Positions 18,317 through 26,048 of a stretch of DNA of 64,000 nt are shown piece after piece. This DNA comes from Photobacterium swingsii. Its GTDB lineage: Bacteria > Pseudomonadota > Gammaproteobacteria > Enterobacterales > Vibrionaceae. Positions within the stretch are counted from its first letter, which is position 1; each line of letters starts with the position of its first letter. The notes below the pieces were generated by a model. That model ran no database searches. It had not been told where the DNA came from and worked only from the letters and a program-made list of their open reading frames with translations. The stretch is taken from NCBI RefSeq assembly GCF_024346715.1, contig NZ_AP024852.1:248001-312000 (forward strand). Direction: 5' to 3'. A program made the translations under genes and the position numbers.

Positions 18317-19111
18317 ATGGAAAGAGTAGAGCAACTGTTTAACAACTTATGGCAAGACTATATTCAACGCCTGTGCCCATCAGCGGATCAAGTACATACA
18401 TTACTGACCGAAGATGAGCCGCTACTGAATGACCATATTGCGTTGCGCACATTTAACTTACCGAAAGTCGGACTGGATGTGCTAGCCGCACCCTTTATTG
18501 CGATTGGTTACAAACCTTGTGGCACTTACCATTTTGAGTCTAAAAAACTCTACGCTGAGCATTTTGAACACCCAAACCCTGCGGCGCCAAAAGTGTTTAT
18601 TAGTGAGCTATTGGTGGGTCAGTGTTCCTCATTATTGCAGCAATCGGTACGTAGTTTGATTGATCAAGTGCCAGAGCAAGCGGTGAAAGATCCTGCCTTC
18701 TTGTATGGCGGCCGTTTGTGGGACATTGATTTTGAAACGTATGAGATGTTAGCCGCAGAGAGTGAATATGCAGGGTGGTTAGCGGCGCATGGCTTTGGCG
18801 CGAATCACTTTACGGTTAGCATTAACCAACTAGAACAATTTACTGAAGTGGCCGAGGTGAATCACTTATTGGCACATAATGGCTTTGCCATCAATGTATC
18901 GGGTGGAGAAGTGAAAGGCAGTCCTGAAGAGATGTTAGAGCAGTCTTCTACCATGGCAGATAAAGTCCCTGTCGCTTTTTTAGATGGGGTAAAAACGATC
19001 CCTGGTGGTTTTTATGAATTTGCCAAGCGCTACCCGCAAGCCGATGGTGAGCTTTATACCGGATTTGTCGCTGCGTCGGCGGATAAGATCTTTGAAAGTA
19101 CCGACAGCTAG
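18317..19111 (+). CDS. DUF1338 family protein (HglS/YdcJ-related)
   Basis: 264-residue protein of the DUF1338 superfamily, which includes the Fe(II)-dependent 2-oxoadipate dioxygenase/decarboxylase HglS. Visible are HIALRTFN near residue 40, the FESKKLYAEHFEH segment, and NHFTVSIN near residue 160 supplying likely metal His residues. YEFAKRYP lies near the C-terminus. It is shorter than HglS (~450 residues), so activity on the same substrate is not implied. It follows astD at 100 bases behind a hairpin, as in other vibrios. Confidence 0.75.
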   Translation: MERVEQLFNNLWQDYIQRLCPSADQVHTLLTEDEPLLNDHIALRTFNLPKVGLDVLAAPFIAIGYKPCGTYHFESKKLYAEHFEHPNPAAPKVFISELLVGQCSSLLQQSVRSLIDQVPEQAVKDPAFLYGGRLWDIDFETYEMLAAESEYAGWLAAHGFGANHFTVSINQLEQFTEVAEVNHLLAHNGFAINVSGGEVKGSPEEMLEQSSTMADKVPVAFLDGVKTIPGGFYEFAKRYPQADGELYTGFVAASADKIFESTDS

Positions 19112-19187
19112 AGTGCAATGTTCCGGCCAATCCCAGCGTTTCACGCAGAGGTCATGTTGATAGCATGGCCTTTGTTCTATCTGTGGC

Positions 19188-19382
19188 TTAATACAGGCTT
19201 TCTAAAGGCGGTGACCACTGCGAGCCTTCTTGGCGCTGCGGCGTATTCGCTAATGAGATATGTTGTTCGAGAAAGTGACGTTGGCCACTGAACCCTGTCA
19301 TCTCAACAGTTGTGGGTAGTGGGGCAATCACGCTCGGTGGTGGGGTGTTAGTGTTGTACGGAGAAAAACGTTCGATATCCAT
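19188..19382 (-). CDS. Small hypothetical protein
   Basis: 64-residue Pro/Thr-rich polypeptide starting MDIERF, with a GGAG ribosome-binding site eight bases before its ATG. There is no signal peptide or membrane helix. I recognise no family. It lies between the DUF1338 gene and crp, where otherwise about 490 bases would be empty. A longer read-through start exists but has a basic, non-protein-like N-terminus. Confidence 0.4.
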   Translation of the reverse strand: MDIERFSPYNTNTPPPSVIAPLPTTVEMTGFSGQRHFLEQHISLANTPQRQEGSQWSPPLESLY

Positions 19383-19551
19383 ATCACGAACTCCATGATG
19401 CCGATTTTGTCGGGGAAGAGGTGACGTCGTCCATCGACGTCTGTTATGCACAATGTAGCAAAGGTGGCGTAGTTAGCAAGTGAAGAATCAGTGACAAGGT
19501 TAGCAAATTTGGATTTAGATATACGCCATAGGTATGGTGTTTTTCCGATAT

Positions 19552-19578
19552 AAAAAAAGCCGCAAAAGCGGCTTTTTT
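19552..19578 (-). terminator. Terminator after crp
   Basis: Symmetric AAAAAAAGCCGC/GCGGCTTTTTT with a short A-rich loop, 27 bases past the crp stop. It can work in both directions. Confidence 0.88.
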
Positions 19579-19604
19579 CTAGTGATAATCGATAAATCAA
19601 CAGA

Positions 19605-20237
19605 TTAACGAGTACCGTATACCACGATAGTTTTACCGTGTGCAGAAATCAGGTTCTGTTCTTCAAGCATCTTCAAGATACGACCAACGGTTTCACGTGA
19701 ACAACCTACGATTTGACCGATTTCTTGACGGGTGATCTTGATTTGCATACCGTCTGGGTGCGTCATTGCATCAGGTTGTTTCGCTAGGTTAAGTAGCGTC
19801 TGTGCAATACGACCCGTTACGTCTAAGAACGCAAGGTCGCCCACTTTTTGGCTTGTTACTTGAAGGCGAGTTGCCATCTGTGCAGACAAGCGCATCAAGA
19901 TGTCTGGATTAACTTGGATTAGCTGACGGAATTTCTTAAATGAAATCTCAGCAACTTCACAAGGTGTCTTCGCACGAACCCAAGCTGTACGTTCTTGACC
20001 TTCTTCGAAAAGGCCAAGTTCACCGATGAAGTCACCTTGGTTTAGGTAAGAAAGAATCATCTCTTTGCCTTCTTCATCCTTGATAAGAACAGCAACAGAA
20101 CCTTTTACAATATAGTAGAGAGTTTCCGCTTTCTCACCCGCATGAATCAAAGTGCTTTTTGATGGGTACTTGTGAATGTGGCAATGTGAAAGAAACCACT
20201 CTAGTGTTGGATCTGTTTGAGGTTTACCTGGAACCAT
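19605..20237 (-). CDS. crp: cAMP receptor protein CRP
   Basis: 210-residue global regulator. An N-terminal cAMP-binding beta-roll has the phosphate cassette [19 protein letters not shown] long dimer helix (about 110-137) leads to a winged HTH with recognition helix SRETVGRIL (about residues 180-188). Length and sequence match CRP closely rather than FNR or Vfr. The divergent osmC-family gene and a CRP-like site between them suggest autoregulation, as in E. coli. Confidence 0.98.
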   Translation of the reverse strand: MVPGKPQTDPTLEWFLSHCHIHKYPSKSTLIHAGEKAETLYYIVKGSVAVLIKDEEGKEMILSYLNQGDFIGELGLFEEGQERTAWVRAKTPCEVAEISFKKFRQLIQVNPDILMRLSAQMATRLQVTSQKVGDLAFLDVTGRIAQTLLNLAKQPDAMTHPDGMQIKITRQEIGQIVGCSRETVGRILKMLEEQNLISAHGKTIVVYGTR

Positions 20238-20444
20238 ATTACTAACTTCCTCTGCGTTTGTTGCCCAACAACGACATCCCTATAATTTCAGTCTGGGCTT
20301 AACAATAGAATTGCTCGCTGGTTAGGATATTAAGTCAGCCGCTGGGCTGCAAGCTCACTTGAATAATTAATTGAGAGTTTAACTTTTTTCGGTGGGCATT
20401 TCTTGATATTGATCTATCTGAAATCGTCATTTTGTACTCATAAG

Positions 20445-20460
20445 TGTGCACATGATCACA
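20445..20460. promoter_or_regulatory. CRP-binding site between crp and the osmC-family gene
   Basis: TGTGCACATGATCACA fits TGTGA-N6-TCACA with one mismatch. It is 50 bases upstream of the osmC-family ATG and about 210 bases from the crp start, consistent with shared control of the divergent pair. Confidence 0.65.
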
Positions 20461-20509
20461 CGGTTGTTAGATTATGCAGAATTGACGCCAAAACACTAAG
20501 GAGAAAGCA

Positions 20510-20914
20510 ATGCAATCACGTGTGAAATGGGTAGAAGGAATGACTTTTCTTGCCCAGTCAAATTCGGGTCATAGTGTGGTGATGGACGGCAATGGTGGCG
20601 AAAAAGCACCCAGTCCAATGGAGTTGGTTTTGATGGCGGCTGGTGGTTGTAGTTCGGTCGATGTTGTTGATGGTTTACAATCTGCAGATCAACGTATCAC
20701 GGGCTGCGAAGCACAAATTTCCTCGGTGCGCCGCGAGACAGCCCCACGTATTTTTACCTCGGCAAATTTGCATTTTGTGGTGACGGGACATGATCTTGAT
20801 GAAGCCTTGGTGGCAACAACCGTCGCTAATTCGCTCGAGAAATATTGTTCGGTTTGTTTGATGCTGGGTGAAGGGGTTGAATTGACGCATTCATACGAAG
20901 TGATCGCCGCATAA
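20510..20914 (+). CDS. OsmC family protein (YhfA-like)
   Basis: 134-residue OsmC-fold protein of the YhfA subgroup, the usual divergent neighbour of crp. The N-terminal strand is MQSRVKWVEGMTF, and LMAAGGCSSVDVV holds the first OsmC Cys. KYCSVCLML holds the second, so a peroxidatic Cys pair is plausible. YhfA itself has no proven substrate. AAGGAGA precedes the ATG. Confidence 0.88.
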   Translation: MQSRVKWVEGMTFLAQSNSGHSVVMDGNGGEKAPSPMELVLMAAGGCSSVDVVDGLQSADQRITGCEAQISSVRRETAPRIFTSANLHFVVTGHDLDEALVATTVANSLEKYCSVCLMLGEGVELTHSYEVIAA

Positions 20915-20946
20915 ATCTATTGCTAGGTAAACTGTAGCAGCATGAT

Positions 20947-20974
20947 AAAAACGGAGACTTGAGGTCTCCGTTTT
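20947..20974. terminator. Bidirectional terminator, osmC-family gene/prkB
   Basis: AAAACGGAGAC/GTCTCCGTTTT with a short loop, between two convergent genes. Confidence 0.88.
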
Positions 20975-21009
20975 GCTGTTATTTGTTTCACACGGCAATT
21001 AAACCGCGA

Positions 21010-21879
21010 CTAGCCGATTTTCCCTGTTTCAATCAGCTGCTGGATCAGAGGACGCATTATTAGCTCCATCGCAAAGCTCATTTTGCCGCCCGGTACCACC
21101 AAGGTATTGTGGCGTGACATGAATGAGCCTTGGATCATCGACAATAAGTACGGGAAGTCGACATTCTTGATCCCACGAAAACGGATCACCACAAAGCTTT
21201 CATCTAAACTCGGGATCCCTTTGGCGCTAAGTGGGTTCGAGGTATCCACGGTGGGAACACGCTGGAAGTTAATATGAGTCCGTGAAAACTGCGGCGTGAT
21301 GTAATTGAGGTAATCATCCATCGAGCGCACAATAGATTCCATTACAGCTTCACGAGAATGACCGCGGTCACGGGTGTCACGAACAATTTTTTGAATCCAC
21401 TCTAAGTTGACGATTGGTACCATGCCAATCAAGAGATCAACATGCTGCGCAACATTGGTTTCACCGTCGACGACCCCGCCATGTAAGCCTTCATAAAATA
21501 AGAGATCGGTATTTTCAGGTAGCTCTTGCCATGGGGTGAAAGAGCCTGGCATTTGGTTATAAGGCACGGCTTCATCAAAGGTGTGCAGGTAGCGGCGGAA
21601 TTTGCCGGTACTGTCTTCACCGTACTGATGGAAAAACTGTTCGAGTTGCGGGAAATCGTTCGCTTGGGGGCCAAAATAGCTGATATGGCGGCCCTGTTCT
21701 TTGGCTTTACGTATTTCGACGTCCATTTCGGGGCGTGTAAAGCGGTGGAAGCTATCGCCTTCCAGCCAAGCCGCATTGATGCTCATCATATTGAACATTT
21801 TGCGGAAGGCTTCTGAAGTGGTCGAGGTGCCCGCACCGGATGAACCTGTTACTGCAATGATGGGGTGTTTTGCAGACAT
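21010..21879 (-). CDS. prkB: Phosphoribulokinase-like kinase PrkB
   Basis: 289-residue P-loop kinase of the phosphoribulokinase/uridine kinase superfamily. Near the N-terminus the loop reads GSSGAGTST, with Thr in place of the usual Walker Lys, as in E. coli PrkB. FYEGLHGG, a PRK landmark, is present. These bacteria lack RuBisCO, and the true substrate is not settled. It follows yheT-yheU on the minus strand, the enterobacterial arrangement. Confidence 0.9.
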   Translation of the reverse strand: MSAKHPIIAVTGSSGAGTSTTSEAFRKMFNMMSINAAWLEGDSFHRFTRPEMDVEIRKAKEQGRHISYFGPQANDFPQLEQFFHQYGEDSTGKFRRYLHTFDEAVPYNQMPGSFTPWQELPENTDLLFYEGLHGGVVDGETNVAQHVDLLIGMVPIVNLEWIQKIVRDTRDRGHSREAVMESIVRSMDDYLNYITPQFSRTHINFQRVPTVDTSNPLSAKGIPSLDESFVVIRFRGIKNVDFPYLLSMIQGSFMSRHNTLVVPGGKMSFAMELIMRPLIQQLIETGKIG

Positions 21880-21958
21880 GACAAACCCTGTCGTTAAGAT
21901 TAACGATGAGTTATTAACAGGATGTTGCGATTAGATCAAGTGTAAGCGATGTCGAGTA

Positions 21959-22186
21959 TTAGAAATTGAGATCTCGACGAAGCTTAATATCGACTGATTC
22001 ATGTAATTCAGAAAACATCACTACGGCTTCGCCTTGGGCAAGCTGTTGGCGAACATGTTGAACTTTTTGTTCTAAGGTTTTTTCGTGCTCACCGTAATCG
22101 GTGCCTTCACGTAGAACAAAGTGTTCGATCAGGTTATCGAGGGTATCTGGGGCGATGTCTTGCCAAGGAATAATCATAACAACCAC
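21959..22186 (-). CDS. yheU: YheU family protein (UPF0270)
   Basis: 75-residue acidic protein beginning [11 protein letters not shown], with the family pattern of [20 protein letters not shown]. Function is unknown. It lies between yheT and prkB as in E. coli. A strong hairpin lies upstream of its ribosome-binding site. Confidence 0.88.
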   Translation of the reverse strand: MVVMIIPWQDIAPDTLDNLIEHFVLREGTDYGEHEKTLEQKVQHVRQQLAQGEAVVMFSELHESVDIKLRRDLNF

Positions 22187-22206
22187 TTACTGCTTTAGGA
22201 GGAGGT

Positions 22207-22235
22207 AACCACTGATAACATTATTATCAGTGGTT
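22207..22235. repeat. 12-bp perfect hairpin between yheT and yheU
   Basis: AACCACTGATAA/TTATCAGTGGTT with a five-base loop, in the 88-base gap. There is no T-run after it on the minus strand, so it looks like an RNA processing or stability element rather than a full terminator. Confidence 0.55.
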
Positions 22236-22274
22236 AAGGCGGTTCAAGGCAAGCAAAGCGTGATGGATCAGGCT

Positions 22275-23306
22275 TTACTCTGACGTGCTGTGGCTAGGTT
22301 GAGTGTTTACCGCAGCAAAAGGCGCAAACCAAGCGGGCACGGTTGTTTCAAGCCAGAAGGTGGGCTTGTGCCATGATCCCGTTAAAAAGCCCACATGGCC
22401 GCCATTAGGACTCAGGTGATAGTCAATGTGGGCTGGGAGCGGCTGTGAAGGGATAACATCATGGGTCATGAAAGGGTCATCTTTGGCATGAATGATACGC
22501 AGGGGTACAGTGACCTGATGCAAACGCTGTAAGCCACTGCAACGCTGGTAATAGTCACTGGCGTCTTGATAGCCGTGCAGCGGTGCAGTTACCAGATCAT
22601 CAAACTGGCGCAGGGTGCTAATCGCATTGATACCAGATTGATCTAAAGGTAGCGCATCGGGCAACAGGTTCATCTTCTTGCTGATGTTCTTTTTCATCGA
22701 GCTGAGCAGGTATTGTTTATAGACTTTAGAGAAACCTTGCTCAATACGCTCAGCGCAGGCGCCCAAATCTAATGGGGGCGAAATGACCTGTGCTGCGCAG
22801 AGCTCGCTGTCGTCACCATGTTCGGCAAGGTAGTTAACCAGCATGTTGCCACCCAGTGACACGCCAACCGCAAACAAGGGAGAGTCAGGAAATTGTTGTC
22901 TAATCCATTGAATGAAAAAGCGTGCATCGCTGGTTTCACCTGAATGATAACTTCGGGCTTGGCGATTCATCTCACCACTACAGCCACGAAAGTGCATCAT
23001 GACGCCCAACCAACCTTGCTGCATTGCGGCGTGCAATAAGCCGTTGGCATAGGGGCTATTGAAGCTGCCTTCTAATCCATGAAACAGGATCATAATCGGC
23101 TGCCGTGGTGAGTGGCAGTGGGTTTTATTCACTTCTTGATGGTTACTTGGCACATCTGTCCATGCGATATCGAGAAAATCACCGTCTGGGGTTTCCAGCC
23201 GCTGAGTGTGTGGTGTGAATAGCGGTTTGCGACGAATAAAGCGTGGCAATAATGTTTGTAGGTGTGGATTACCTAATCCCGCAGCGGGAGTAAATGCAGC
23301 CGTCAT
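22275..23306 (-). CDS. yheT: YheT family alpha/beta hydrolase
   Basis: 343-residue hydrolase of the UPF0017/AB-hydrolase group. Features: FHGLEGS oxyanion loop, nucleophile elbow GVSLGGN, an acid near KDDPF, and the catalytic His in NGGHVGF. Substrate is unknown. It starts 11 bases after the MocR-type gene on the same strand, suggesting cotranscription with that regulator. Confidence 0.88.
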   Translation of the reverse strand: MTAAFTPAAGLGNPHLQTLLPRFIRRKPLFTPHTQRLETPDGDFLDIAWTDVPSNHQEVNKTHCHSPRQPIMILFHGLEGSFNSPYANGLLHAAMQQGWLGVMMHFRGCSGEMNRQARSYHSGETSDARFFIQWIRQQFPDSPLFAVGVSLGGNMLVNYLAEHGDDSELCAAQVISPPLDLGACAERIEQGFSKVYKQYLLSSMKKNISKKMNLLPDALPLDQSGINAISTLRQFDDLVTAPLHGYQDASDYYQRCSGLQRLHQVTVPLRIIHAKDDPFMTHDVIPSQPLPAHIDYHLSPNGGHVGFLTGSWHKPTFWLETTVPAWFAPFAAVNTQPSHSTSE

Positions 23307-23317
23307 CGTAGCGTCCT

Positions 23318-24721
23318 TTATAGTGGAAAGTCAGAAACAGGGTCTGTGCGCAGCAACTCACAGAGGATCTGCAGCCCTTGCTCAAGTTGCTGATGGTTCA
23401 CTGGTGCACTGATCGCTAATCGTACTGCGGGCGGTGTGGTGCATCCCGGGGGCGTAAAGAGCTCCGCCGATTTAACCGTGACCTTGGCCTGTTCAGCTGC
23501 CGAGACAAAATCACTCAATCGCCAGTATTCAGGCAAGGTCAGCCAAACATGAAAGCTGGCCCTGTCGTGAGCGAGAGTAAATTCTGACAGGTAATGGGCC
23601 ACGAGCCGTTGCCGCGCCGCAATATCATGTCTGATCTGTTGCAAGATACGATCCGCATCGCCTTGCTGGATCAGTTCGCACGCCAAAGCACTCAGCAGGG
23701 GGCTGATCATCAAGCTGTGATTATGTAAGGCCATATTCAGACGCTTTTGATGACGGGTCGGTACTTGGATATAGCCAAGTCGCAATCCTGGAGCGAGGCA
23801 TTTTGATAATCCACCGATATGGATCACTTGTTCGCTCTCAAGATTGACGAGCGGGCTTGGCCGATGAGTGGGCATTAAGCCATTGACGTCATCTTCAATG
23901 ATCAGCACTTGGTGTTGTTGGCAGACCGCCAAAATGTCACGACGACGTTGTTCGCTCATGGTCATGGTTGTTGGGTTTTGCAGCGTCGGGGTGCAATAAA
24001 TTAACCGCGGCTGATACAACTGGCAGGCTTTATCTAAGCTGGCGGGGATCATGCCTTCGGCATCCATCTCTACGCTTTTAACCATAACTTGCTGTTGTTT
24101 GGCCAAACTCAGAAAGCCTGGGTACGAAACTGACTCCACCAACACAGTATCACCACTGTGGCAAAAAGCAGAAAGTGCTAATTGTGCAGCGTGTTGGCCA
24201 CCTGAGGTGAAGTGCATGCGCTCTGCATCTATGGCGATGCCTTTTTGTTGAAGCCACTGGGCAACAAGCTGGCGATGCGCGGTGATGCCTTGTGGCTCTT
24301 GGTACAACATCAATTGGTTAAGTTGCTGAGGATCGCGACTTAAGGTCTGCATCGCTTGGGTTAGCATATCGGCGCGGTCGAGTTGTGGTGGGATGTTATA
24401 ACCAAAATTACAGCCGTTAACCGATGGTGTTTCTGAAGACTTGTACACCCAATTAGGCTTATTAGCTTGACTGACAAAAGTCCCCGCGCCAATGCGTGCC
24501 TCGACTAACCCTTGGCGCTCTGCTTCGGCATACGCACGGGTGACTGTGCCTACTGTCACTGAGAGGTGATCAGCAAGGGCGCGATGAGTGGGGAGTTTTT
24601 CACCACTCGTTAAGGTGCCATTGAGGATCAACTGATTGATCTGCTGGGCTATCTGGCGATAAATAGGATCACTTTTGGGGTGATCTGTGGTGCTTATAGG
24701 GCTGAATGCTTCAATTGTCAT
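23318..24721 (-). CDS. MocR/PdxR-type GntR-aminotransferase regulator
   Basis: 467-residue transcription factor. An N-terminal GntR winged HTH (about 15-85, IYRQIAQQINQLILNG and LSVTVGTVTRAYAEAERQG) is joined to a fold-type I aminotransferase domain (about 115-460). The likely PLP Schiff-base residue is Lys307 in GGLSKCLAPG, and IIEDDVNG is also present. MocR proteins commonly control a divergent target; here that is a LysE exporter, with a perfect palindrome between the two. Confidence 0.9.
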   Translation of the reverse strand: MTIEAFSPISTTDHPKSDPIYRQIAQQINQLILNGTLTSGEKLPTHRALADHLSVTVGTVTRAYAEAERQGLVEARIGAGTFVSQANKPNWVYKSSETPSVNGCNFGYNIPPQLDRADMLTQAMQTLSRDPQQLNQLMLYQEPQGITAHRQLVAQWLQQKGIAIDAERMHFTSGGQHAAQLALSAFCHSGDTVLVESVSYPGFLSLAKQQQVMVKSVEMDAEGMIPASLDKACQLYQPRLIYCTPTLQNPTTMTMSEQRRRDILAVCQQHQVLIIEDDVNGLMPTHRPSPLVNLESEQVIHIGGLSKCLAPGLRLGYIQVPTRHQKRLNMALHNHSLMISPLLSALACELIQQGDADRILQQIRHDIAARQRLVAHYLSEFTLAHDRASFHVWLTLPEYWRLSDFVSAAEQAKVTVKSAELFTPPGCTTPPAVRLAISAPVNHQQLEQGLQILCELLRTDPVSDFPL

Positions 24722-24809
24722 GGTGACAATAAACCTTTTGATCCAATAAAACGGCGCTGTTATGGTGTGATTGTGCGTAATTTAGCACAAATTAACAACC
24801 TTTAGCTTT

Positions 24810-24827
24810 AATTGTATCGATACAATT
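24810..24827. promoter_or_regulatory. Perfect 18-bp palindrome, candidate MocR operator
   Basis: AATTGTATCGATACAATT sits between the divergent MocR-type gene and the LysE gene, 58 bases before the LysE ATG. It is the only strong symmetric site in the 163-base gap. Confidence 0.6.
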
Positions 24828-24884
24828 TGTTTTGGGCTGTTTACTTACTCAACGACGTTGTATTGATGAAGGGAGCAATCCACC

Positions 24885-25502
24885 ATGTCGCCGATATTGT
24901 CTTTTGAATGGCCATTTATTTTATCGCTGATCACCTTTGCGGCCACTATGACGGGTACGCCTGGGCCTAATAATTTGATGGTGACCGCATCGGGGGCTAA
25001 CTTTGGCTACCGATGTACAGTCCCGCATATGCTCGGGATTGGTTGTGGTTTAGTCTCAATGATCTTGTTGGTTGCCGCTGGGCTTGGGGTCGTTTTCGTT
25101 CAATTTCCCGTTCTGCATGATGCACTACGTTGGTTAGGGAGCGGCTACTTACTTTATCTCGCGTGGAAAATTGGCTTTTCTAGTAGCAGCTTGGCAGATA
25201 CAGAGCATGAAGCTAAACCGATGAGCTTTATGGCGGCCGCGAGCTTTCAATATGTGAACCCTAAAGCCTGGATGATGTCGGTTACTGCGATTAGTACCTT
25301 TAGTTTTACTGGTGAGCTGTATTGGTATTCGGTGTCGGCCATTGCCGCTATTTTCTTTTTGGTGTGTTATCCCAGCGTATCGCTGTGGGCTGGCTTTGGT
25401 ATTTTTATCCGCCGCTGGTTGGCACAGGAAAAAACGCGTCGGATCTTTAATGGTTTGATGGGCGTATTAACCGCGGGTTGCGTGGTGATGATTTGGCAAT
25501 AG
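24885..25502 (+). CDS. LysE family amino-acid exporter
   Basis: 205-residue inner-membrane protein with about six hydrophobic helices. GTPGPNNLMV near residues 27-36 is the LysE/RhtB signature, and NPKAWMM near residue 125 marks the second half. The exported substrate cannot be told. It is divergent from the MocR-type regulator and probably controlled by it. GGGAGC precedes the ATG. Confidence 0.9.
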   Translation: MSPILSFEWPFILSLITFAATMTGTPGPNNLMVTASGANFGYRCTVPHMLGIGCGLVSMILLVAAGLGVVFVQFPVLHDALRWLGSGYLLYLAWKIGFSSSSLADTEHEAKPMSFMAAASFQYVNPKAWMMSVTAISTFSFTGELYWYSVSAIAAIFFLVCYPSVSLWAGFGIFIRRWLAQEKTRRIFNGLMGVLTAGCVVMIWQ

Positions 25503-25530
25503 CGGCCAGAGAGGGATAATAGATTGGCTA

Positions 25531-25556
25531 AATAGAGGAGAAGCACTCCTCTATTT
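25531..25556. terminator. Bidirectional hairpin after the LysE gene
   Basis: Perfect 10-bp stem AATAGAGGAG/CTCCTCTATT with a five-base loop, between convergent genes. The T tail is only three bases. Confidence 0.6.
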
Positions 25557-25577
25557 GAGGTAAATAATGAAATGGCG

Positions 25578-26048
25578 TTAGCGCGCTTGCAGTTTTTCAA
25601 CCAAAGAGAGTGCCCCCAGAGACTGGCAGTAGCGTACCAAGTTGGTTGCAATTGCTGTTGGGTGCCCTTGCTCTGCGAGTGTCGACAGCGGCAGGGTATT
25701 GAGCTGGGCGATCAAATCGTGTTGCTGCTGACGCTCTACCGCTAGCTCAAAATCCATTAACTGCTGGTAACCGGCTTGGTCAAGTTGTGGCTTTAACGCA
25801 CGACGCATAGTGCGGTACTGCTGCAACAAGCTATCGGTCGGTGCTAAAGCTAAGATTAATTGGCTACGTTGTTCACTCGTCAGCAAGTAACCTTGGTCAT
25901 CCAGCCATAGCATGAGTAGCGCCATATTGACGCTGCCATGGTGAAAGGTTTGCAAACACAAGCAGGTAGCTTCAACATCGGCTTTGAAATAGTGCGCGTA
26001 GCTGAACTGCCAAAAGGCATCGTGATTGAAAAGATTAGCTATCGGCAT
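25578..26048 (-). CDS. TIGR02444 family protein
   Basis: 156-residue, largely helical cytosolic protein. LFNHDAFWQFSYAHYF at the N-terminus and the VNMALLMLWLDDQG segment match the uncharacterised TIGR02444 family, usually encoded beside yheS. Its start overlaps the end of yheS by 14 bases, so it is translated from the same message. No function is known. Confidence 0.82.
   Translation of the reverse strand: MPIANLFNHDAFWQFSYAHYFKADVEATCLCLQTFHHGSVNMALLMLWLDDQGYLLTSEQRSQLILALAPTDSLLQQYRTMRRALKPQLDQAGYQQLMDFELAVERQQQHDLIAQLNTLPLSTLAEQGHPTAIATNLVRYCQSLGALSLVEKLQAR

Noticed and set aside
19328-19600. 90-codon minus-strand frame overlapping the crp terminator
   Set aside because: It starts within the terminator region and reads through another frame of the better-supported 64-residue frame; no ribosome site.
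21010-21879. Calvin-cycle phosphoribulokinase
   Set aside because: No RuBisCO or carbon-fixation genes nearby, and the GAGTST loop and context match the PrkB group of unknown substrate.
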